DNA of 64,000 nucleotides from Marthasterias glacialis (GCA_911728455.2 OU452219.1:19313397-19377396), one strand, 5' to 3'; counted from the stretch's first letter, positions 1-11,457 are shown. A program made the numbers and translations. The notes: generated by a model from the letters alone, not told the origin.

Positions 1-880
1 CTGTAACGACATGGGAAGGAGGCTGGTCCTCTAATTAAAAAGGACGAGCACTTGGACTTAGATCAGACAGACAATTAATACACAGGATGGCGATACTCAT
101 CGGGTGAACTCAATTAATTTAGTCTTCATCAGCTCTTGGCCCATCAAGAACACACTAGGTGTAACTAGCAGTCAACTAAATACCAAGAAGAACACAGAGA
201 AGGACCCAAAAGATCAAGAACCTGGAAGAACCCCCACTACCTGGAAAAGTATACATACAAGCAATAATAAGTACTTGTACATTGGTATATGAAGACATCA
301 TAAATATCACACACACGTGAGCGACTACACCAGCTATTTTCACAACACAATCGAATCATTTTCTCCAATACGATATAAATACAAAGCTCAGAAATACTCA
401 CTGGGGTTCTCTGACAAATACCCTCTTACATCCAGGGCATAAAATCACTGCCCTGAGCCATGCTCAGGCACAAACTGGAGAAAAATAGAGACAAACTATG
501 TCATGTATGTGTGTCTCATACAGCCTCCAGCAAAAGAGAAAGATATGAGGTGCCGCACAACCTCTTCCAAAATTACTACGCCAATAAATATACCTACAAA
601 TACCAATCCAGGCAATGCTAAGATAGTTTTGAAATAATCACTTCCTTGGCTTAATATCTTGTATGATAAATGTAATGTGATAACCAGTATGAAGTGTAGA
701 TTACTAATACTTTTCATCAATAGTTGTAATAAACTTGAATAACAATTAAAGAACTACTAAAGACCTATTTTTAATGGATGGATATGTTGCAATCCGTTAG
801 CAAAAAGTATAAAGGTCCATAATAAAGTTTTATGGTTAGTTTCAAAAGAAAGATTGAGGGTGCACTTGCGTTCCCCTACA
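1..880. other. Non-coding sequence left of the duplicated receptor segment
   Basis: I see no gene here. The short open frames lack recognisable domains and usable splice context. Similarity to the region upstream of copy B becomes clear only from about 880 (matching about 10085), so this block is probably the unique left flank of the tandem duplication. Confidence 0.5.
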
Positions 881-1679
881 TTCCTTTGAACGAATTATAC
901 AAAGTTTTTTTTATTGTTTTATTTCAACTTGACTTTTTCATTGATAACTGTTTACTTTTAAAACAGAATCTTACGCGTAAACGTTAATAAACTGTTCATA
1001 AAAATCATTGCGTAACCAAATTGAATGGTCGGCAGACCGTGTAACTGTGTATGCTGTATCTTAAAATGAAGCCCGACACTCATTATGTGCCGTACACGAA
1101 AATGAAGCCCACGTTTAGGCCCGGACTTCTGCATTCGGACATCATTTCTCACGGAGGACGGGACAACAGCCTCGTGCACTGGACCAATATTTGCCAATCA
1201 GTATATATTTTTTAAAATATATTTCATGCCAAGAAAGTTGTCATTGCTGATCTGTGAAGTGCATCCGTGCAAGTATGTTTATAAACTTTGCTTTTCGCAA
1301 GTCATGAGTGTGTTTTGGAGACCTAGTTTTCGCAGGTATACAAAATATGTTTAGCAAATTTTCTCTAAATAAATAATTTTGTAAAACACACGGTTTGCTA
1401 AATATACAGACTTCCAAAAGACAAGGTTTGTTAAATGTAAGTTTGCATGCTTTTAACATTTCCAGTATGTTTGTTTGTAAACGGAAAGGTGCCGTTCAAA
1501 CGGAAAGAATCGCCAGCTCGTCCATTGTCTGGCTGTGTTCCGTTAGGCGGATCCCGTGATTATTCCAGTCATCTGGTTTCATATGAACGGAAATCATCTC
1601 AATACGCCTGTTTAACCATAGAGCAAACTGCGCCGGCAAAAAGAGATTCTTGCGAGATAGTGTCTGACAGAGTCTAAAG

Positions 1680-1686
1680 TATATAA
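1680..1686 (+). promoter_or_regulatory. Possible TATA box of receptor copy A
   Basis: A TATATAA heptamer lies about 150 bases upstream of the copy A start codon. The matching place in copy B lacks it: a short deletion is seen there, and a 385-bp fold-back element sits just downstream. The promoter role is inferred from position only. Confidence 0.25.
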
Positions 1687-1837
1687 CTTGACTGTCGAAA
1701 TTTTGCCTTTCAAAGGTGGCGGAGGAATACGTGCGGTCGAATGCACACCCTGTACACACTGCCAAGAATCGTTTCGAATGTGTGTTGGTTGTCCTTGTAT
1801 TTAACCTATGGCAAACTGGATTGTGCATCAATGAAAC

Positions 1838-4800
1838 ATGGCTCTGCCTACTGGTTTCGTTGTGTTGTTGGTGTTGGGGATGTGCATGAGTTTCCATGGA
1901 AGAGTAGTGGGTAAGTGGAAAGCTTGTAAGGGTCTAAGCCATGGAGGGTGTAATCATTTACCTTCGCCGAAGGTCCGGTCATGGTCTCGTCCGTTCGCTA
2001 TGGTCTGGTCAACCGTCAACCATGGAGCTGTTCGTTAACATAGAGAAAGGCCCAAGGCCTAACCATCTATATGTGCGTACTATTCAAGGTTGCTAAAGCC
2101 CTTGTAACTTGTGACATGTTTACAAAAGAGCCACAGCTTTGCAGGCACAATTTGTACACATACCAATGGAATCTTATGGTGATTGCACCAACAATACCTC
2201 GCGGCCTATGAAACTATTTTTCTGATCTTACACTATATCAGGGCATACAAAATGTGTGTTTTTCTGTGTACTTTCTCTCAACGTGTTTTTTTTTAAATAA
2301 TGGAATCACACGGCGGGTAGGCTAATAACGGTCACCCGCCTATAGAGGGAGGTCAAGTTCGACTCATACACCTTCATCGTGTGCCCGGTAAAAGGGCGTA
2401 AGGCATTACACCCTTTTACCGGAAACATAAAGTAGTTCGTCGAAAATTCAAACGCAATTGACGTGTCCTACCCAGTCAGTATTAATGGAGATCAATGATT
2501 CCTATAGATCTTTTGCAACGACGTCACAGCCCGAGTTTTTGCCAACCAAGATGGAAAAACTACGGGAAGCCGTCAATGCAAAGCAAAAACAGATAATCAC
2601 AGTTTGCAAAAAAATGTTACAGAAACATTCAAAAATTGTTCAAAATTTGTTGGAAACAAACCAACCGATAATGGGATGTATTTTCTTTAAATAGAAAGTT
2701 GCAAAATGTTGAATTTGGTCACAACGTCTGTCAACAAGACTTGAATGCTTTGCTACATTTGGCCGTCCATGCCAACCAGCACGGTCTGTTTATCAACAAT
2801 GGAAAGGTCTATACAGTTTGACCCCAAACATGGCGGACAGGATAGGCGCGTGTAAGTGCGCTGCGCGTCGTGCAATGGATCAATGGGAGACTTTTGAGAC
2901 GTAAGCGGGCGCCCCAGTAACCGGTCCTTTTCTATTACGAGAGCAATAGAGAGGTTGCACGTGACGTCACCCGAGACCTTTTTCTAATGCTGCGTGCACA
3001 AACAGACGCTGGAAATCATTCAGCAGACGACACGCCACCCATTCAGTTTGTACATAGCAGTACCCAACATGGCTGCAAAACATCTTTTCCCGGGGTCATG
3101 CAACCTCTCTGTAGGCAAGGACCGGTTATTGGGGCGCCCGCTAACGTCTCAAAAGTCTCCTATAGGAACATTATTTTGAGGTCTCCCTCTGCCACATATC
3201 GGGCATGGCAAATTGCGTTGAAGTATTGGGGTTAGCGTCAGCGTTTCTGGTTCGTAGCAAGCACCTTAACAATGAATCATGTTTAGCTCATTCTGTTGAG
3301 TGTTGAATCTGACAAGCGTAAAAACACTACCATTAAACAAACTATAACTGTGAGTTTATGTATATGGTAAGACGTGTACAGTAAATCCCTGTGAAAGCCC
3401 GTTGCCCTCGCAGGCCTAACATTTTGTCTCCGTGACATAGGAAGGACACGCCGCCTATTGATTCGCCATGGGGGCGCCAAATATTATAGAGCAACGTAGA
3501 CGCAAGATGGGGAACTCTGGCTGAAATGTGAAATCTCACTGGACGCCATTTCGGCAAGTGACTCTATTGATACAACGCTGGTACGTGCGGACCAGTGTAG
3601 ACACAGGCATTCACTTGCCGAATTAAATGGCGCCCATGCGAATTCCACTTTCCAACAGTAGATCAAGGCCCAGTTCCCCATCTTGCGCCTATACGGCGCT
3701 CTATAATCTTTGACCTCTACTACTTTTCTAGAATTGCTACCGGGTACATTCGGTCATCGGCAAACAAGCTGAAAGAATTCGTCGAATTTTACAATCGGAT
3801 TGGGTTGTGGCCCTGATATGCGCCCCTGGTATATGCCCCATACTGCTCCTTGCGCTTTTTGTGATGCTGCAGTATTCATGCATGCTGTGTTCTGTTCATT
3901 TGTTCATGTTTCTAGACGTTAGAGTTTGGCAGGGGTGTCAAACTTTGCACGTTAGATCGAGTTCAAACCCGAACCATGTAAACGTGCGGATGTTCCTAAA
4001 ATTAGATAAATACAGCGAAAGATAATGTTAAAAAAACGTTAGTATCCGTAAGGCAGACCATGGAAACCCATATGTTTGCCTATGCCCATTGTCAGTTTGA
4101 TCTCCGAAGACGCGTTAAAGGTACATACCATCCTCAAAGTTCACAAAATTACTTAGTTCACGACTTCAAAGTTATACAAGTGTACCTTTGCGAACATTTT
4201 CGAAAAGAAATGTCGAAATAAACAAACGAAGTCAAATGCCACCGTATACGCATATCCAGCCGTTGGAATCGTGGAATTTAGTGACTTCAACTTCATGTAG
4301 TCTGTCAGTGGCCGTTATCGCGCTGTTTTAGGCTGGGTGTGTTGCTCAATCGCGGTCGCGGATTCGGCACTCCGTCTTTTCGGTCTTATGGTGAAAGACC
4401 TTGTACGGCTTTCATGTAAATCGAAATGAAAAATCTAAATCCCAGATTCAAATAACAAAAAATATTTAAGTGTAATATTAGTGATCTATGTGATCAAGTT
4501 CTGGATCATATATCACTTGATAATGTTTGTTAAAAACACACTGAGATTATGGATTCTCGTAACTGGCTGTTGAGTTGCTTTAGCCCCACGGATATTGACC
4601 AAGCTACACGGTCCGTTACCCGGGGTCTAGTAACATAAATTTTGAAATGCACTTTCTATCATTATTAATAAATTTCAGCCATAACTTGAATAATGACCAC
4701 CTTTGTTGTTTATTCAGAGACAATTGCCAACAATCACAATTTAATTTGGTTTAGTAATAGGCCTACAAGTTTTAAACGGACGGAAATAAAACTAGCCGAA

Positions 4801-7800
4801 TGATCACGTGACTTCTCGGCTCAAGCCAAACAGTCAGGTGCACCTATATTTTCCTTTAAATAACTCACAAATCGGCCAGATTTATGGGTTGTTGATGTGG
4901 AGGTTTATATTCTACTTTTGGAAGACCTTTCTTCCTTAGGTCATGCCTAAAGCTAGCTCCTAAAATTGCTCAAAAATCGCCCAACGAGGATGGTGCGTAC
5001 CTGTAACTGTCTTTGCCAAGAGCGATCCAAAATGAAAATTTAGTTCGTTACATTTCACTAATATTGAAACCGGTAATACATTAAACATCTTCTTGAGCGC
5101 TGCTATCTGACATTGTTGAGGCTTTCCTTTTTCGACTTTGCCAGTAAGAATAGTGCATTTTAATACCACTGTACAGGGGTATAAGACACCACTCCCAACA
5201 CTGACGTCACAAGAATTTATCTGAGAAAGATGACGTCGCGGAATTTTTTGCGAAACTCAACGAAAAGCAACGTTGAGTTGTGGTCAAAAACAATAGTTTT
5301 TTGTAAAATTTAAACAACTTTGTTTACAGGATGTGAACCGTATGTCCGTATTCATTGAGCACTTGTAAATTAATTTCAGCACTTCTTTGTTTGCGTTCAA
5401 TAGCTGCTCATTAAAGACAATGGAAAAACGGCTTACTTTAGAGTGTATGCCTATATACAGGACTATCTTACGACGACGTTCAAGCAAATCATAAAATGAC
5501 ACTCTTATTGTCAACTACTCTCCGTTTATCCCTAACAAGCTTCCAGTGAAGGCACGCAGTACGCCGTACGATCACGTCTTGCACGTCTGCTGTTTGCAAG
5601 CTACGACAAGCGGATGATGCCGCAGTCACCTGTTAACGTAACAGTCAAGATGGCGATTCTGCGAATCGAGAGAATGGTAAGGGCTTTATTCGTAATCGTA
5701 GTAGACCGTCCCCTCTAATGGGAGACTTTGGAACGCTAGGTGGCAGCAGACTCACCAGGTAACTTATTTCCATTGTGCAAAAATAATTTCCGAGAACTGC
5801 TGCCACCTAGTGTCCTTAAAAGTATCCAATTGGGTCGAGATCTCACAATGGGAGACTTTAGAGGATTCTAGGTGGCAGGAGACTTACCAGGTAAATCCAT
5901 TGTTCTCGAAATTTGAGAGATCTCGCCCCAATGGGAGACCTGTAGGGACACTAGATGGCAGCAAACAAGGTAGTAAAGCCCACAGACATAATTATAATAC
6001 AGGCAGTAAAACCCAATAGACAACTTCACAAATACTTTTTACGCGTGTGTTAGCAGTATAATGATGTATATGCCGGTCTAGTTAATGGTGACAACATTTG
6101 TGGATAACTAGACCAGCATGCACCTCATTCCACCGGCAACGCGCGCGTAAAAGGTATTTGCGAAGTCAAGTTGTCTATTTACCTGATAAGTCTGCTGCCA
6201 CCTAGCGTTCCAAGTCTCTCTTTCTTGGCGCTGTTTATAAACATTGCCGGTACCGTTTGCCCTAAATCACGCACAAGGAAGCACGGGTGGACATTCTTGT
6301 TCATGTAGGCCTGCCATCACGGATAGAAATAAAGCAATGTACAACTTTCTAATAATTTATTTTGTAAGCGCAGGTAAACTAGAAAGTCAGATCCCACACA
6401 CAGTGCCACAGTACATACAACTACAGTTAAAAATCTTCATTTTTGTGTTTGATTAATTTTTAGGACAAGATGACAAACAGCCTTTATTTAAGTGCCATCA
6501 CGGCGATTGTAAGTATAGATTACCAGAAAATAATTTTTTTTATTGAACTGCTGTTTTACCTTGTTCTTTATTTACATCTGTTTTGCACTCATTTTAGTTG
6601 ATCACATTCGTGATGATTAACAGCAAAAAGGAAATATTTCGTAAAATAGTCACGCTATTACGGATAGTTCCAGGATGAAAATATTTTTTTCATGAGTGCA
6701 TATTTTTTGGTACAATTTTTTTTATCTGGCGGCCGCCACATAATTATATGTAATCTTTACCTGATAAAGTGGAGCATAGAGCAAGAGGGGAGCAAGCCGC
6801 CGTGTACACGGAGGCCAACACCACACGCATTCAAAACCCGCAAAATAAAGAACGTGTAGTACAGTGTGGCGGTCGCCAAATAATAAGTGGCGGTCGCCAG
6901 ATAAATGGTACATAAATGATATTCACGTGCTCATGAAAAACATATTTTACCTCCTACTCCCTGGCACTGTCCGGCTTCCGTACGTTATCGTAATCGGTTA
7001 AATTTCCCTAAGGATGTGTGCAGCCTTTTTTTATCACGCACGCCAGCCTATGAACGGACGTTTCGTGTGTGAAATTCTTACGTTGGTAGGTTATGTTGGT
7101 GGTGTCATAAATAATTGAAGCCGGTTTTTGGTTTCGTTTTCGCAGGTGTGGTCGGACAACCGTCTAGTCTGGGAACCCACCGACTTTGATGGAATTCGAG
7201 ATCTTCCGCTACAACCTGAATATTTATGGACACCCAGAGTCAAACCAAATACACAGTGAGGCATCATGTTTTAATAGACCGATCTATTGAGCCCCACCCC
7301 ATACATGTTGACCAATTACAGCCTTGGGTATGCCACCGAAAGTCCGACAAAAGTCCGACACGATAAAAATCCTATTGGAAAATGTAAACATGCGAGCGCG
7401 TACTTATAGCGCGCGCGTTCATGTCATGAAGTGTTGCATTGAACAAACGCACATTGTGCTGCCCACGTGATTTAGCCAATGCTGTGACTGGTCAATTTGG
7501 TCGCTTTAATGCGCAGCAAAGATTTTGTTGCTATTTCCGATCCTTTTAAGATGTACAAGGGAAACGCCGACTTGTTTTCAAAGCACTCTTCTTTGGTTTT
7601 ACCATTCATCTATATTGTAATACATAGATGTGTTATTTTTTGTATTTTATGGAACTCTATCTTTACTTGTTTTAAAGCTATATTTATCACTGAGTAATTC
7701 AGTCTTATGATAAGTGAAGGAGATCATTTTTATTAAAACAAACATTATGTAAAACGAAAATAGAAATTGCTTGTTACTGAACCTAAAAAAAAAATGATAA

Positions 7801-8771
7801 CGCTTTCAAGAGTGTTTTGTATATTTTGTTTAGGATAATGGATGAGGAGACTACCATGTTGATCTCGATGCACAATGGGCAAATTTTCCATCACAAATCG
7901 CTACGCCTGGCCGTGCCGTGTACATCGGATTTGGCCAACTACCCGTTCGATTCGCCGTCGTGTCAGTTCGAAGTCGAAGATTGGGGCTACGGCAGTCTGG
8001 ATGTCGTCTTGAAGATTCCGGAAGGTGTGTCGGCTGCCGAATTTACGGGCACCAAGTACAACGCGCTCTGGGAGATAACATCTTTCAACGCCGTCACGGA
8101 AGTGACAAGATACGCCTGCTGTCCAGATGAGTTTGTCAGTATCAAATACAAGGTCGACCTGTCGCGCAAACCAAACGGGTTCGCAGTACGAGTGTTGACA
8201 CCAGCAGTCCTGACGTCGCTGTTGATCGTGTTCTGTTTTCTGATACCGCCCTCTTGCGGAGAGAGACCCGTAGTCTGCTCAGTGCTGCTCGTCGCCACTC
8301 TCATCCAGTCAGTTTCCTTCAATCTTTCTGTGCCCATGGTCGGCGAAGGCACCCCTTTCATGTGTGTGTTCTTCTGCTTTAGTGTCTTCGTGGCATTTTT
8401 CGCTGTTGTCGTGAGTGTGGCCTCATTTAATCTTGCCCGTGGGTGTGGTGTTAACACTAATGACGGGGAGTATCGGACTGCAGGCTCATCGAAGACGGTA
8501 AGAGATTTTATCCTTTGCTCTTTGGTTTTGTATTGAAACAAGTAGAACATGTTCTCCTGACTATACACCACTGCGTACTTGTACTATGTGTACGTTCAGA
8601 TTTAAGAAGCATATAAAACGGTGCTATATGTCTTAATAATTCATCCTCTTTTTCATCAAACAGGGCATGCTGAAAATCGCAAGATTTATTGACGTGACAT
8701 GTTTCATTGTCTTCACCTTCATCTTTGCCATCGCAGGTGGCGTCATTCTTAATAACCACCCCAAACACTAG
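1838..8771 (+). CDS. Nicotinic-receptor-like Cys-loop channel subunit, copy A
   Basis: Six exons: 1838-1910, 5552-5676, 6464-6508, 7146-7255, 7834-8497 and 8664-8771, giving 374 aa. Junction phases agree throughout. Family: pentameric ligand-gated ion channel at the plasma membrane. Residues 1-24 form a signal peptide. Exon 2 encodes the N-terminal helix and first strand (NVT glycosylation site at 53). Exons 3-4 carry the W-S-D-x-R-L-x-W block. The Cys-loop is C147-C161 with exactly 13 residues between. Loop-B Trp is W168, and loop C has vicinal C213-C214 after Y211, the hallmark of nicotinic alpha subunits. M1 is about 236-257, M2 263-283, M3 292-313 and M4 347-368. Oddities: the loop-A WxPD...Y motif is degraded (W-T-P-R), the loop-D Trp is replaced by Ile, and the M3-M4 loop is only about 30 residues. 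Ligand and pore selectivity cannot be told from sequence. Family call very likely; exon 2 acceptor is supported by phase and by copy B. Confidence 0.88.
2385..2422. repeat. Short hairpin in copy A intron 1
   Basis: Perfect 12-base inverted arms (CCGGTAAAAGGG and its complement) enclose a partly paired 14-base centre. The corresponding part of copy B (about 13140) lacks the hairpin, so it belongs to a copy-A-specific stretch. Confidence 0.6.
2886..3160. mobile_element. Fold-back element, copy A intron 1
   Basis: The left end (GGAGACTTTTGAGACG...) is the reverse complement of the right end (...CGTCTCAAAAGTCTCC) over about 45 bases, including a GGGCGCCC core. A second paired block reads GAGAGGTTGCA / TGCAACCTCTC. 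There is no coding capacity. It is not found in the equivalent copy B intron. Confidence 0.7.
3483..3707. mobile_element. Fold-back element, copy A intron 1
   Basis: Outer arms start ATTATAGAGC and contain GCAAGATGGGGAACT; both are repeated in inverse at the right end. Inner arms pair around GGCAAGTGA / TCACTTGCC. Copy B at about 13890 reads straight across the site without it, so the insertion followed the gene duplication, or was lost from B. Confidence 0.7.
5710..6225. repeat. Multi-palindromic cluster, copy A intron 2
   Basis: Alternating direct and inverted units of CAATGGGAGACTTT, CTAGGTGGCAGCAGA and ACCTGGTAAG are followed by a larger fold-back with arms AGACAACTTC / GAAGTCAAGTTGTCT and ACTTTTTACGCG / CGCGTAAAAGG, and an inner hairpin GGTCTAGTTA / TAACTAGACC. 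The cluster also exists in copy B, so it predates the duplication. It is probably nested fold-back transposons. Confidence 0.6.
6647..6982. mobile_element. Inserted element with inverted ends, copy A intron 3
   Basis: Copy B reads directly from GTAAAA to TACGTTATCG, while copy A carries about 336 extra bases at that point. The ends are imperfect inverted repeats (CCAGGATGAAAATATTTTTT...CATGAG against CTCATGAAAAACATATTTTAC...CCTGG). An inner GGCGGCCGCCACATAATTA / TAATAAGTGGCGGTCGCC pair forms a second fold-back. No coding capacity is seen. Confidence 0.65.
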
Positions 8772-10084
8772 ACAGTCGACAGCATGAAAAGCGCACTTCA
8801 GAAAACTGACATTAAAGACGCATTGTGTTTTTAGTTTGGAAGGAGACCACGCAGCGGGAACTAGGGCCTTGTCACATGGGGCAATTTGTTCATGCGACTT
8901 GGAGGCACCGCATGCAAAAGAACAAAATCGGTGCCGTAGGGGTTATTTTTATGACAATGTCTTGCAATCTTCAAGAAAATGATGGGGTAATCCAAGCGTT
9001 GCTTGCATGACCGCATGCATGACCACGTTCCTACCCTTATCTGAGACTATCAGCTTCATCTAAACTAACAAGGCATTAGTATAAAATACAGGTAGGCCTA
9101 CGAGTGTTCCAATAGCAGAAAGGGTAGTTCAGAACATTTCCTTTCATTATTAAAGTGGCCATCTCGGCCTAAACACAGTGCTACAAAACATAAGAGGCAG
9201 AAGAAGAACCCGTATTGTTACCAGGTTATGTATTAAATAACTTCATTTAATGTTTAAGCATTCATACTGGACATTGAGAATGTGTAAATACAGTAACTTG
9301 TGGTTAATTAGCATATAGGTCTACGTAACCCCATAATGCAATGCGGCCTTTACGCAAAACATGACGGACACAGAATCTCTCACCGTGCAGACTAACGTTA
9401 GTTAGGTTTCTTCTATATGGATACCGAAGGTTGATTCACTATGTCCGGGTGAAGGGTTACGATATACAAACGTGTGCTAGTGTCAAACAACAATATGCAC
9501 ACGTCACGAGCATAGCTATCATCTCTAAAACTAGAAAATTATTACGCCCGCGCAAGCGAGGGCCAATCAAAAGCGCCATATCGGTAGTAACTACTGGTCC
9601 CTTTATACAGTCAGAACGAAACGATGTAGGGACTGGGAACCAGTCTAGGGTTTGTGGCAAGTGAGGTCACCGTACCCACTAGCACTACATACGTTATGAC
9701 TTTATGGTCAACTATCGCGTATGGGGTCGCAGTTTCCCACCTCTTTTCTCAGTGAAAAACTTTTTCAACTGAATTGACGAAAAGCTTGTGGTTAATGCTG
9801 TCGAGTGATTAATACAGTCATTAGTGTCTTCTCGTAAATTTAGAAAAATGTATTATTAATCGTAGAATAGATAGCCATAGAAGTACGTGCGTTGGTTCGA
9901 ATCCCACAGGGGTAACTTGTGATTTATTTTTTTCCAGTTTTTTAATGGAGTCGATAAGCGCTGAGAAAGTTTTCTGCGATACATTGCTGAAATCGTAGAA
10001 GGGGAAAACACCATTCAATTGAAAAGAATGGCAGAACGTCTATACTGATAAATAGGTGCAAGATGCCAAACTTCTTCAGAACAT
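8772..10084. other. Spacer between the two receptor genes
   Basis: No gene is supported. 8772-9010 still matches the sequence downstream of copy B. 9014-9308 is a repeat shared with 21432-21724. A box-B-like GGTTCGAATCC at 9894-9904 suggests a decayed tRNA-related sequence, but no box A or cloverleaf could be assembled. No clear polyadenylation signal was found just after the copy A stop. Confidence 0.5.
9014..9308 (+). repeat. Dispersed ~295-bp repeat, copy 1
   Basis: This is nearly the same sequence as 21432-21724, from GCATGCATGACCACGTTCC to AACTTGTGGTTAAT, with a few substitutions and a short internal gap. The second copy lies inside the NOXRED1-like gene. It has no coding capacity, and no element ends were identified. 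Confidence 0.75.
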
Positions 10085-10954
10085 GCTATATTCCTTTGAG
10101 TAGAGTATAACAAATCTTGTTATTGTTTTATCTCAACTTGAATTTTTCATGGATAACTTTTTAAAACGGAAACTTATGCGTAAACTTTAATAAACTGTTC
10201 ATAGTGCGTAACCAAACTTAATGGTCGGCTGATCGTGTTACTGTGTGTGCTGTACCTTAATGAAGTCCGGCACTCCTAAAATGCCGTACACGAAAAAATG
10301 AAGCCCACGTTTAGGCCCAGACTTCTGCATTCGGACATCATTTCTCACGGAAGACGGGACAACAGTTTCAATATTTGCCAATCGATTGAATATTATAAAA
10401 AAAAAATACTGATTGCAATCAGTATTTTTTTATAGAACTCTGGCCAAGAAAGTTTTCATTGCTGATCTGTGAATTGCATCCGTGCAAGAATGTTTTGCAA
10501 ACTTTGCAAGAATTTGTTTGGCAACCCTCGTTTTTTCACGAGTGTGTTTTGGAAACCTTGTTTTCGCGAGGTTTGAAAAACATGTTTAGTAAAATCTTCT
10601 CTAAATAATTTTGTAAAAGACAAGGCTTGTTAAAAATATACAGACTTCCAAAAAATCAAGGTTTGTTAAATATATATTTTCACTCAGTGCATGCTGCAGC
10701 TGCCTATCACTTTGCATGCTTTTAACTTTTCCAGTTATGTTTGTTTGCAAACAGAAAAAGTGCCGTTCAAACGGAATAAATCGCCAGCTCGTCCGTTGTC
10801 TGGATATCTGTTTTCGTCTATCTGGTCGTCTGGTTTCATATGAACGGGAATCCTCTCAATACGCCTGTTTATCCATAGAGCAAACTGCGCAAAAGAGATT
10901 CTTGTGAGAGAGTGACTGACATAATAGAGTCTAAAGTAACCTTGCCCTCAAAGG

Positions 10955-11339
10955 TACTCTCTTAATGTAAAAGAGTGAAAACATCACTCTCTTGCCCGAG
11001 TGGTGGTGTAATTTGCACCTTTTTTTTAGAGTGCAATTATCTCTAGTTTGCTCTTTTAGAGTGAAATTTGAGTAAACTTCACTCTGATTCGTGTGAAAAA
11101 GAAAATATTTCCACTCTAAAAAGAGTTGTCCCCCATTCCACTCTTTTAAAAAAGCCATATGGCGGACAAAATCTTTATAGAGTGGAAACATTTTCTTTTT
11201 TGCTCTTTTAGAGTGAAGTTTACTCAAATTTCACTCTAAAAGAGCAAACTAGAGATAATTGCACTCTAAAAAGAGTGAAAATTACACCACCACTCGGGCA
11301 AGAGAGTGCATGTTTGCACTTTTTTACATTAAGAGAGTA
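10955..11339. mobile_element. 385-bp fold-back MITE just upstream of receptor copy B
   Basis: The ends are TACTCTCTTAATGTAAAAGA... and ...TTTACATTAAGAGAGTA. Pairing continues through CCCGAGTGGTGGTGTAATTT / AAATTACACCACCACTCGGG and AGAGTGAAATTTGAGTAAAC / GTTTACTCAAATTTCACTCT, leaving only about 100 unpaired bases in the centre. Copy A has uninterrupted sequence at the same place (TCAAAGG joined to the GCGGAGG side), which gives the empty site. The TA at each end suggests TA insertion. Related GAGTGAA-rich sequence is at 18115-18305. Confidence 0.85.
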
Positions 11340-11457
11340 GCTGCCGCGGAGGAATAACAGATTTGAGCCGTGCGGTCGAATGCTCGAATGTGTGTTAATC
11401 GTCCTTGTACATGTATTTAACCTGTGCCTGGCAAACTGGATTGTGCATCAATGAAAC

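Larger units (their letters stand above)
880..9010 (+). repeat. Tandem duplication unit, copy A
   Basis: This segment aligns by eye, in the same order and orientation, with about 10085-17830. Upstream sequence, all six receptor exons, splice sites and parts of every intron are shared. Exon 1 is offset by 9620 bases and exon 2 by exactly 9000, because each copy carries private insertions. The edges are approximate. Confidence 0.85.

Noticed and set aside
1911..2038. Open reading continuation after the exon 1 start (66 codons in copy A, 123 in copy B at 11458-11829)
   Set aside because: A consensus GTAAGT donor lies exactly after codon 24, and the family sequence resumes in exon 2 in phase. 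The continuation differs in length between copies and resembles no protein.
7987..8571. 194-codon minus-strand frame opposite receptor exon 5 (and 16776-17111, 17115-17396 in copy B)
   Set aside because: These are antisense shadows of exon 5; the plus strand carries the Cys-loop channel motifs with matched splice sites.
9894..9904. Box-B-like GGTTCGAATCC, possible tRNA gene
   Set aside because: No box A at the right distance and no acceptor or anticodon stem could be formed; at most a relic.
10931..11227. 98-codon minus-strand Lys/Phe-rich frame
   Set aside because: It lies entirely within the fold-back MITE and reflects its GAGTGAA repeats.
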